NCBI RefSeq assembly: GCF_938045225.1 | Contig: NZ_CALINL010000208.1 | Coordinates: forward strand, 1-10,504 | Direction: 5' to 3' | DNA from: an uncultured Campylobacter sp. | GTDB lineage: Bacteria; Campylobacterota; Campylobacteria; Campylobacterales; Campylobacteraceae | DNA length: 10,504 nt | Shown: positions 1 to 6,800 of the stretch, piece by piece | Position numbering within the stretch: the stretch's first letter is position 1 | Layout of the letters: each line of letters begins with the position of its first letter | The notes under the pieces: model-generated | Told to the model about the DNA's origin: nothing | Database searches by the model: none | The model's input: the letters and a program-made list of their open reading frames with translations, nothing else | Program-made: the position numbers and the translations under genes

Positions 1-83
1 ACTTATAAAAATAGGAATTCTAAATATAAATGATTTAAAGCACTCTATAAAAGATTTTTATGAGATGGTATTAAAAGCAGGAG

Positions 84-160
84 TGGTGTCCCCAGCGAGG
101 TTCGAACTCACGACCTCAGAATTAGGAATTCTGCGCTCTATCCAGCTGAGCTATGAGGAC
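84..160 (-). tRNA. tRNA-Arg (anticodon CCU), CCA end encoded
   Basis: On the minus strand a complete cloverleaf can be folded by eye. It has a 7-bp acceptor stem (GTCCTCA with TGGGGAC, one G-U pair), a D arm with GCTC/GAGC stem, an anticodon stem CAGAA/TTCTG around the loop TTCCTAA, a 5-nt variable region, and a T arm with the TTCGAAC loop. The anticodon is CCT, so it reads the arginine codon AGG. The discriminator base is A (position 87), and the CCA tail is encoded at 84-86; the mature body without CCA is 74 nt. It lies 86 nt downstream of fusA on the same strand. It could be read through from fusA or made from its own promoter in the gap. The gene identity is secure; the expression route is inferred. 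Confidence 0.97.
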
Positions 161-195
161 ATAAAATAAAAACCCGTTTTAATTACAAGGGTCAA

Positions 196-201
196 AATAT
201 A
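196..201 (-). promoter_or_regulatory. Possible -10 element for the tRNA-Arg gene
   Basis: The minus strand reads TATATT here, in a T-rich stretch between the hairpin after fusA and the tRNA. A start about 6-8 nt downstream would leave a leader of roughly 29 nt before the mature tRNA. Epsilonproteobacterial sigma-70 promoters usually have a recognisable -10 and a periodic AT-rich upstream region rather than a clear -35, which fits. AT-rich sequence gives such matches easily, so this is only a candidate. Confidence 0.3.
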
Positions 202-213
202 GATTAAATTGAA

Positions 214-235
214 GGCGAGGATTTGCATCCCCGCC
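214..235 (-). terminator. GC-rich hairpin after fusA, likely (partial) terminator
   Basis: The transcript of the minus strand folds as a 9-bp stem (GGCGGGGAT with ATCCTCGCC, one G-U pair) closed by a GCAA tetraloop, which fits the GNRA class. It begins 11 nt after the fusA stop codon. The downstream tract is TTCAATTTAATC, so the U-run expected for strong intrinsic termination is weak. On the opposite strand the stem is followed by AAATTTTT, but no plus-strand gene ends here. It may end the rpsL-rpsG-fusA transcript, act as a 3'-end stabiliser, or allow some read-through into the tRNA. Confidence 0.55.
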
Positions 236-246
236 AAATTTTTGGT

Positions 247-2325
247 TTAACCGTTTCTTTTCTTGATAATCTCTTCGCTGACGTTTTTTGGAACTTCCTC
301 GTAGTGGTCAAATTCCATAGAATAAGTCGCGCGACCTTGCGTCATAGAGCGAAGGTCGGTAGAGTAACCAAACATCTGAGCTAGCGGGCAGAAAGCCGTG
401 ATGATCTTGCTTCCGTTGCGCTCGTCCATAGAGTTTACTTGACCTCGGCGTTTGTTTAAGTCGCCGATAACGTCGCCCATATAATCCTCAGGCGTCTCAA
501 CCTCGACCTTCATCATAGGCTCAAGGATAACCGCACCCGCTTTTCTAGCGCCCTCTTTGAAGCCCATAGAAGCAGCTAGTTTAAACGCCATTTCAGATGA
601 GTCGACTTCGTGGTAGCTGCCGTCAAATAGAGTAACTTTAACGTCCTCGACCGGATAACCGGCAAGTACGCCGTTTTGAAGCGCCTCTTTGCAGCCTTTT
701 TCAACCGCAGGGATGTACTCTTTAGGAACTACGCCGCCTTTGATGTCGTTAACGAACTCAAATCCGCTAGCCGCAGGTAGCGGCTCAAGGCGCAAGAATA
801 CGTGTCCGTACTGACCGCGACCGCCTGATTGCTTAGCATATTTATACTCTTGCTCGACGGTTTTACGGATAGTCTCGCGGTATGCAACTTGCGGTTGACC
901 AACTTCGGCATCGACTTTAAATTCGCGTAGCATTCTGTCTACGATGATATCAAGGTGAAGCTCACCCATTCCCGACATAATTGTTTGACCAGTTTCTTCA
1001 TCTGTGTGAACTCGGAAAGTTGGGTCTTCTTCGGCAAGTCGTTGAAGAGCAATTCCCATTTTTTCTTGGTCGGCTTTAGTTTTTGGCTCAACGGCAACGC
1101 TGATAACCGGCTCAGGGAAGTCCATTTTCTCAAGGATAACCTTGTCTTTTTCGCTAGCTAGCGTATCGCCGGTTAGGGTATTTTTTAGACCAACTACCGC
1201 ACCGATCTCTCCCGCGTGAATAACAGAAACTTCCTCGCGTTTATTTGAGTGCATTTTTAGCAAGCGACCGATTCTTTCTTTATTGTCTTGAACGGTGTTG
1301 TAAGCATAGCTACCGCTCTCAAGGCTACCGCGATAAACGCGTATGAAAGTAAGCTGTCCGACAAACGGGTCGGTCATGATCTTAAACGCAAGAGCGGCAA
1401 ATTCGCCGTTATCGGTGCTTTCTACCGTTACTTCGCTACCGTCTTCATAAACGCCCTTAATCGCCTCGATCTCGTCCGGAGCAGGCAAATACGCTACGAC
1501 CGCGTCAAGCAACGGCTGGATACCTTTGTTTTTAAACGCCGTTCCGCAAAGCATCGGAGTTATGGTCATTCTTAAGCAGCCTGCCTTAATGCCTTTTTTG
1601 ATCTCCTCTTCGCTTAGCTCCTCGCCTGAGAAAAATTTCTCCATTAAGCTATCGTCGGTTTCAGAAACCGCTTCTATTAGTTTCGCGCGGTACTCTTCGG
1701 CTTTATCTTTTACCTCAGCAGGGATTTCTATCTCTTTATAATCGGTCGGTTTTTTGTCGTCTTCCCAGACATATGCTTTCATCCTAACAAGATCGACTAC
1801 GCCTCTAAAGTTATCCTCTGCACCGATAGGAATTTGAATAGGCACCGGATTTGCTTTTAGGCGGTTTCTGATTTGTGACTCGACGTTAAAGAAATTTGCG
1901 CCGATTCTGTCCATTTTATTTACAAAAACGATTCTTGGGACGTGGTATTTATTTGCCTGTCTCCAAACGGTCTCGGACTGAGGCTGTACGCCGCCGACTG
2001 AGCAGAACACCGAAACAGCACCGTCAAGAACGCGCATAGAACGCTCGACTTCGATAGTAAAGTCAACGTGGCCCGGAGTGTCGATCAAATTTATCTGGTG
2101 ATCTTTCCAAAAGCAAGTGGTCGCCGCAGACGTAATCGTAATGCCGCGCTCTTTTTCTTGCTCCATCCAGTCCATCGTAGCAGCGCCGTCGTGAACCTCG
2201 CCTATCTTGTGGCTCATACCCGTAAAGAACAAAATTCTTTCGCTGGTCGTAGTTTTACCGGCATCGATGTGAGCAGCGATACCGATGTTTCTAACCATAT
2301 GTAAAGGGGTTTTTCTATCTGCCAT
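247..2325 (-). CDS. fusA: Elongation factor G (EF-G)
   Basis: Translational GTPase that moves tRNAs and mRNA through the ribosome after peptide-bond formation and, with the recycling factor, helps split ribosomes. It is cytosolic. The 692 residues match the usual EF-G length. The GTPase motifs are intact: P-loop AHIDAGKT (residues 18-25), the switch I/G2 region ending RGITI (60-64), G3 DTPGH (82-86) and G4 NKMD (136-139). The later EF-G domains follow, including the YRETIRK segment, the SGGRGQYGHV loop and the C-terminal GYSTDLRSMTQGRA region. The ATG start sits just behind a perfect Shine-Dalgarno sequence, 12 nt after the rpsG stop, so translation of the two is probably linked. It is the last protein gene of the rpsL-rpsG-fusA operon. 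The stop is TAA. Nothing is missing or unusual in it. Confidence 0.99.
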   Translation of the reverse strand: MADRKTPLHMVRNIGIAAHIDAGKTTTSERILFFTGMSHKIGEVHDGAATMDWMEQEKERGITITSAATTCFWKDHQINLIDTPGHVDFTIEVERSMRVLDGAVSVFCSVGGVQPQSETVWRQANKYHVPRIVFVNKMDRIGANFFNVESQIRNRLKANPVPIQIPIGAEDNFRGVVDLVRMKAYVWEDDKKPTDYKEIEIPAEVKDKAEEYRAKLIEAVSETDDSLMEKFFSGEELSEEEIKKGIKAGCLRMTITPMLCGTAFKNKGIQPLLDAVVAYLPAPDEIEAIKGVYEDGSEVTVESTDNGEFAALAFKIMTDPFVGQLTFIRVYRGSLESGSYAYNTVQDNKERIGRLLKMHSNKREEVSVIHAGEIGAVVGLKNTLTGDTLASEKDKVILEKMDFPEPVISVAVEPKTKADQEKMGIALQRLAEEDPTFRVHTDEETGQTIMSGMGELHLDIIVDRMLREFKVDAEVGQPQVAYRETIRKTVEQEYKYAKQSGGRGQYGHVFLRLEPLPAASGFEFVNDIKGGVVPKEYIPAVEKGCKEALQNGVLAGYPVEDVKVTLFDGSYHEVDSSEMAFKLAASMGFKEGARKAGAVILEPMMKVEVETPEDYMGDVIGDLNKRRGQVNSMDERNGSKIITAFCPLAQMFGYSTDLRSMTQGRATYSMEFDHYEEVPKNVSEEIIKKRNG

Positions 2326-2330
2326 ACCAG

Positions 2331-2337
2331 CCTCCTC
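2331..2337 (-). promoter_or_regulatory. Strong ribosome binding site of fusA
   Basis: The minus strand reads GAGGAGG, ending 5 nt before the fusA ATG and starting immediately after the rpsG TAA. It fills most of the 12-nt gap between the two genes. This is the best Shine-Dalgarno match in the window, compared with the AAGGAA-type sites of rpsL and rpsG. It fits the high demand for EF-G. Confidence 0.85.
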
Positions 2338-2808
2338 TTACCAGCGGTAGTGAGCAAACGCTTTGTTAGCTTCTGCCATTTTGTAGGTGTCTTCCTTCTT
2401 CTTGAAAGACGCGCCTTTTGAATTTGCAGCATCAAGTAGCTCGTTAGCTAGCTTATCGATCATCGTTCTTTCGCTTCTTTTTCTAGCAAAGCCGATGATC
2501 CAGCGGATAGCAAGAGCTTGTTGGCGAGCCGGGCGAACCTCTACCGGTACTTGGTAGGTAGCGCCGCCGACGCGACGAGATTTAACCTCCATAAGAGGCT
2601 TTATGTTTTCGATAGCATCGTTAAATACGTCTATACCTTTTGCGTCGCCGCTTTTTTTCTCGATAGCTTTGATGGCTCCGTACATGATCTCGGTAGCAAC
2701 GCTTTTTTTGCCGTCGTACATAAGAGAGTTAATAAATTTAGTGATTACCTTATTGCCGTAAATTGGATCCGGCATTACTTCCCTGACGGGAGCTTTTCTT
2801 CTTCTCAT
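2338..2808 (-). CDS. rpsG: 30S ribosomal protein S7
   Basis: Primary binding protein of the 3' major domain of 16S rRNA; it nucleates assembly of the small-subunit head and lies at the E-site side of the mRNA channel. The 156 residues equal the common bacterial length. Recognisable family segments are the N-terminal MRRRKAPVREVMPDP, the SLMYDGKKS segment, SRRVGGATYQVPVEVRP in the beta-hairpin region and the C-terminal FAHYRW. The ATG is preceded by GAAGGA, with AGGA ending 8 nt upstream. The gene lies 75 nt after rpsL and 12 nt before fusA, the classic str operon order. In Escherichia coli S7 represses its own operon by binding the rpsL-rpsG spacer. Whether that happens here is not known, but the spacer does contain a hairpin. 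Confidence 0.99.
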   Translation of the reverse strand: MRRRKAPVREVMPDPIYGNKVITKFINSLMYDGKKSVATEIMYGAIKAIEKKSGDAKGIDVFNDAIENIKPLMEVKSRRVGGATYQVPVEVRPARQQALAIRWIIGFARKRSERTMIDKLANELLDAANSKGASFKKKEDTYKMAEANKAFAHYRW

Positions 2809-2844
2809 TTGATTATTCCTTCAAATTTTATAAATTTTACTCAA

Positions 2845-2867
2845 ACCTATGCCGCTAATGGCATGGT
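2845..2867 (-). promoter_or_regulatory. Bulged hairpin in the rpsL-rpsG spacer, possible S7 operator
   Basis: In the minus-strand RNA the sequence ACC-ATGCC pairs with GGCAT-(A)-GGT around the loop ATTAGC. This gives 8 bp with a single bulged A. It lies in the 75-nt gap between the rpsL stop and the rpsG start. Transcription must pass through it to reach rpsG and fusA, and no U-tract follows directly, so it does not look like a terminator. By analogy with the E. coli str operon it could be a site where S7 represses translation. The structure is seen in the sequence; the role is inferred. Confidence 0.35.
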
Positions 2868-2883
2868 CTGCGAACCTAAATTT

Positions 2884-3291
2884 TTATTTCTTTTTACCTG
2901 CTGCGGCTGCCGCTTGACCAGGTTTTGGACGTTTAGCGCCGTATTTTGATCGAGAAACTGTTCTTTTCGCAACGCCTGCTGTATCAAGAGCGCCGCGTAC
3001 GATGTGGTATTTAACACCCGGCAAGTCTTTAACACGGCCGCCGCGCACTAGCACGATGCTGTGTTCTTGTAGGTTGTGACCTTCACCGCCGATATAGCTG
3101 ATCACTTCAAATCCGCTTGTAAGCCTAACTTTGGCAACTTTTCTCAAAGCCGAGTTTGGTTTTTTAGGAGTCGTAGTATAGACCCTAGTGCAAACTCCTC
3201 TTCTTTGAGGACACTCTTTTAGCGCTGGAGATTTTGACTTAAAAGTCACTTTCTTGCGCTCTTTTCTGACCAATTGATTAATGGTTGGCAC
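2884..3291 (-). CDS. rpsL: 30S ribosomal protein S12
   Basis: Decoding-centre protein of the small subunit; it monitors codon-anticodon pairing together with 16S rRNA and is the classic site of streptomycin resistance. The family core is very well conserved, with CPQRRGVCTRVYTTTPKKPNSALRK split across residues 27-51 and GGRVKDLPGV at 84-93. The streptomycin-linked positions K43 and K88 are both the wild-type lysine, so a target-site resistance change at these positions is not present. The start is GTG, supported by the conserved N-terminus PTINQLVRK and an AGGA 6 nt upstream. At 135 residues it is longer than the 124 of E. coli, mainly because of an Ala/Lys tail after KRPKPG. It is first gene of the rpsL-rpsG-fusA operon, 99 nt after doxX, with a promoter-like sequence in that gap. 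The stop is TAA. Confidence 0.99.
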   Translation of the reverse strand: MPTINQLVRKERKKVTFKSKSPALKECPQRRGVCTRVYTTTPKKPNSALRKVAKVRLTSGFEVISYIGGEGHNLQEHSIVLVRGGRVKDLPGVKYHIVRGALDTAGVAKRTVSRSKYGAKRPKPGQAAAAAGKKK

Positions 3292-3348
3292 AGTAATTCC
3301 TTTCGACTAAATTTATTAAAAAGACTTGATTTTATTTAAATTTGGCTT

Positions 3349-3354
3349 AATATA
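3349..3354 (-). promoter_or_regulatory. Candidate -10 element for the rpsL-rpsG-fusA operon
   Basis: The minus strand reads TATATT in the 99-nt gap upstream of rpsL. It lies in strongly AT-rich sequence and would give a leader of about 50 nt. A second possible -10, TAAAAT at 3329-3334, would give a leader of about 30 nt. I cannot choose between them from sequence alone. No hairpin terminator is evident between doxX and this site, so read-through from doxX is also possible. Confidence 0.35.
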
Positions 3355-3390
3355 AGGTAAATTTCATCTTTAACGCCGAATTTTATCGCG

Positions 3391-3780
3391 CTAATCTTTT
3401 CTAATCGCGTATTTTCCGCTTCCGTTAAAGATAATGCAAAGCGATAAAACGATGTAAAGATATAAAATTTCAGCCTTAAAGCCGCCGACGTTTGTAAGCT
3501 CAAATAAATTTCCGAGTCCGTGGTAGGCGTACATTATCGTTAGGCTCGTGCCGATAACGAGCAATGCTCCGATCCTTGAAAATATTCCCAGAATTATCAT
3601 TATCGGCGCAACAACCTCGCCTATATAGGAGTCGTAAGCCACAATCTCAGGCAAGCCGACTTTTGTTAAAATACTTTTTACGCCGCCTATGCCGTGTAAA
3701 ATTTTTGCAAAGCCGTGCATAAAAAGACAGACACCAAGCCCCAATCTCGCAAATAAAATTCCCAAATCGAAATTTTTCAT
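3391..3780 (-). CDS. DoxX family small integral membrane protein
   Basis: A 129-residue protein of the DoxX/DoxD-like family in the inner membrane. Four hydrophobic segments can be seen at about residues 7-29, 46-66, 70-88 and 103-120. The first contains the family pattern R-LGLG---MHG-AK (residues 12-26), and the polar loop after it carries the KVGLP segment. Family members have been tied to quinone or thiosulfate oxidoreductase partners and to oxidative stress in other bacteria, but many are uncharacterised. No partner gene lies beside this one, so the substrate and partner are unknown. The ATG is preceded by GGAG with 5-nt spacing, and the stop is TAG. It has 106 nt of gap before it and 99 nt after it, with a hairpin upstream and its own promoter-like sequence. 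It is probably monocistronic and is unrelated in function to its neighbours. Confidence 0.88.
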   Translation of the reverse strand: MKNFDLGILFARLGLGVCLFMHGFAKILHGIGGVKSILTKVGLPEIVAYDSYIGEVVAPIMIILGIFSRIGALLVIGTSLTIMYAYHGLGNLFELTNVGGFKAEILYLYIVLSLCIIFNGSGKYAIRKD

Positions 3781-3812
3781 TTTTACTCCAAATTTTCAAA
3801 TTTAGAGGATTG

Positions 3813-3820
3813 ATTTTATC
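3813..3820 (-). promoter_or_regulatory. Candidate -10 element for the doxX-family gene
   Basis: The minus strand reads GATAAAAT, close to the Campylobacter extended -10 pattern (gnTAnaAT). It lies between the hairpin after rpoC and the doxX start. Transcription starting 6-8 nt downstream would leave a leader of about 25 nt holding the GGAG site. No clear -35 is seen, as is usual for the group. Confidence 0.42.
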
Positions 3821-3847
3821 TGATTGGTTTTAAAGCGAGGTAAATTT

Positions 3848-3873
3848 AAGCCTCGCCAATTTTGGCGAGGCTT
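3848..3873 (-). terminator. Hairpin terminator after rpoC
   Basis: This is a perfect inverted repeat, with AAGCCTCGCCAA and its complement separated by 2 nt, so in practice it is an 11-bp stem with a 4-nt loop. It starts 13 nt after the rpoC stop codon. The following tract on the minus strand, TAAATTTACC, is only moderately U-rich. The stem is the strongest structure in the window and most likely ends the rpoBC transcript, which would leave doxX as a separate unit. Confidence 0.72.
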
Positions 3874-3886
3874 GTGGGGTTAAATT

Positions 3887-6800
3887 TTAGTTTTGTTTTA
3901 GCTTGATCTTTTGATCTTGATAAAGACCCGTTCCGACAGGGATCATGCGTCCTAGAATGACGTTTTCTTTTAGATCCTCTAGGTGGTCGATCTTGGCAGC
4001 GATCGAAGCTTCGGTTAGAACCTTAGTCGTCTCTTGGAACGATGCCGCAGAGATCACGCTATCGCTTCCGATAGCAGCGCGCGTAACGCCTAGCAAAATA
4101 GGCTCGGCGATCGCAGGATTGCCGCCCATTCGCATTATGCGCTCGTTTTCTTCCTTAAATCTCGTTCGAGAGATCATATCGCCCGTGATAAAATTCGTAT
4201 CGCCGCTATCGACGATCTTAACCTGGCGAAGCATCTGAGAAACTATGATCTCGATGTGCTTATCGGCGATCGCAACGCCTTGAGAGCGGTAAACTTGCTG
4301 AATTTCGCTGATCAAATAATAGTGCAGCGCCTTTTCGCCCAAAATTCTCAAAACGTCGTGGCTTGATATTAGCCCATCGGTTAGCTTCTCGCCCGCGTGG
4401 ATAAATTCTCCGTCGCGTACTTGAATTTGACGATTTTTATCTATCAAATACTCGGCAGTCGCGCCGTCGTCAGCTTCGATTACGATGCGCTCTTTAGATC
4501 GAAGCGGCTTTTCAAACCTTACGGTGCCGTCGATTTCGGCGATGATAGCCGTATTTTTAGGGCGTCTAGCCTCAAATAGCTCGGATACGCGCGGCAAACC
4601 GCCCGTGATGTCTTTAGATTTAGCGACAGCCTTAGGTGTTTTAGCTAGGATATCGGCTTGTTGCACCACTTGATCGTTACCTACAAATATCGCGGTCTTC
4701 GGCTCTAGTTGATAGCGAATCATCCTGCCTTCATTAGTGCTAATAACGATTGCAGGTTTGATACCAGATGGCAAATACTCGTTAATCACAAGGCGACTTT
4801 GACCTGTTGCTTCATCATACTGCTCGTCAGCACTATACCCAGGCTCGATATCCTCGTACGTCACCCTGCCGCCTTCTTCGGCAATTATTGGCGTAGAATA
4901 CGGGTCCCACTCGGCAATAATAGTTTTTTCTTGTTTTTCAGGCTCTGAAATAATCGTCTTGCTATCAACCATTTCGCTATCGCTTACCTTAATGATAGAG
5001 CTTCGCGGAATATAATAGCGAACCGCCTCTCTGTCATCCTCGTCGGCAACTACGACAAATAGTCCTTTTTCCGTTACGACGTGACCTTTTTTGATACTTT
5101 TTGTGCGCTCTGGATAATCACCTTTTAGGATATAAAATTTAAGTACGCCGTTTGCGCCGGCAAGGATTTTCTTAGCGATCGGCTCGCCGTCTTCTACCTT
5201 TATCTCGCTCGCAAATGGGATACGTTTCGGTACGTTCCAGCCCTCTTTGATGAGCTCGGCGATACTTTCATTCTCTTTAACAATGTCGCCATCGGCATAA
5301 GGGATGTAAATTTTGCCCTCGACCTTGCCGCTAACGCCTGCCAGCTCGTTAGGTTTAGCTAAATCGCCTCTTCTTAGAGTATATTTAACCTCTTCTTTTT
5401 CGCCTTTTACGATGATATTTACGTCCTCGTGAGCGATCTCTATCTCAATCTTTCCGTCAAATGGAGCCTTAATCTTAGGCTCAACTAGCAAGACGGCAGA
5501 GTTTCTGCGGTTTGCTACGATTTTCTTGCCGCCGTTTTCGTAAACGTTTAGGTTGTAATACCTTATAAAACCCTCTTTTTGCGCGACGACTTGATAGTCT
5601 TGCTGTTCTGTAGATGCCGTACCGCCGATGTGGAAAGTTCTTAGCGTTAGCTGAGTACCGGGCTCGCCGATGGATTGAGCCGAGATGATACCGACGGCTT
5701 CGCCCGGTTTTACCAGCTTTCCTTCGCCCAAATTCACGCCGTAGCACTTCGCGCAGACGCCTTTTGCCGCTTTACAAGTTATCGGCGTTCTGATGCTGAC
5801 AGATTTTATACCTGCTTCGGTTATCGCTTTAGCTTTTTCTTCGTCTATCAGCGTACCTTCGCTAAATAGTACCTCGTTTGCTATCGGATCGATCACGTCG
5901 TCGGCCAGTACGCGGCCTAAAATTCTCTCCTCTAAGCTCTCGATAAGCTCGCCGTTATCGGTAATCTCGGTAATCTCGATGCCCTCGTGCGTACCGCAAT
6001 CATGCATAGTAACTTTCACGTTTTGGGCGACGTCGATCAGCTTTCTAGTTAGGTATCCCGCATTCGCCGTTTTTAGCGCGGTATCAGCTAGACCTTTTCT
6101 AGCGCCGTGGGTTGAGTTAAAGTACTCAAGGACGTTTAGACCTTCGCGGAAGTTTGAAATAATCGGGGTCTCGATGATCGAACCGTCAGGCTTAGCCATA
6201 AGACCGCGCATACCGGCCAGCTGGCGAATTTGCGCCGCAGAGCCTCTCGCGCCGCTGTCGGCCATCATATAAATAGAGTTAAATCCGCCCTTATCTCCCT
6301 GGATGAGCTTCATCATCTCGCCTGCGACGACGTTGTTCGTATCCGTCCAGATGTCGATGATCTTATTATATCTCTCGGAGTCCGTTAGCAAGCCCGCGCC
6401 GTATTGATTTTGTATCTCGCGTACTTTTTTCTTAGCCTCATTGATATATTTTTGTTTACTATCAGGAACGATGATATCGGCGATAGAGATCGAGATACCG
6501 GCCTTTGTCGCATAGCGGAATCCCAAATTTTTAAGCTTATCCAAAAATCCAGCCGTTACCTCAAGGCCGCCGTTTTTATAAACGTAATCAACCAAATTTG
6601 CGATATCTTTTTTCTTCATGACCCTGTTCCACATATTTTCAGGAACGAAATCAGGCAGAATCGAGCGGATGATCAAACGACCCGCAGTCGTAAACAACGT
6701 CTTGCCGTCGATCATCGTTTTTATTTTCGAGTGTACCTCTAGGCAGTGCGCCTCCTCGGCAATCATTACTTCGTCTACGGATGCAAAAATTTTATTCGCA

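Noticed and set aside
1..83. A gene or terminator to the left of the tRNA
   Set aside because: The stretch is AT-rich without a supported open frame, a second tRNA or a clear hairpin. It may hold a promoter for something outside the window, but nothing decisive is visible.
2518..2949. A plus-strand open frame of 143 codons across rpsG and the rpsL-rpsG spacer
   Set aside because: It is antisense to a conserved ribosomal protein gene, has no plausible ribosome binding site and resembles no known protein; its cysteine/phenylalanine-rich content is typical of a shadow frame.
3361..3390. A terminator directly after the doxX-family gene
   Set aside because: Only very short complementary stretches (CGC/GCG) are present; no convincing stem or U-tract can be drawn.
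5481..5747. A second minus-strand frame of 88 codons inside rpoC, rich in arginine
   Set aside because: It is an out-of-frame reading of the conserved trigger-loop region of rpoC; there is no evidence for a nested gene.
5793..6742. Plus-strand open frames of 112-159 codons opposite rpoC
   Set aside because: They are reverse-strand shadows of a conserved coding region, with serine-, phenylalanine- and arginine-rich translations and no supporting signals.
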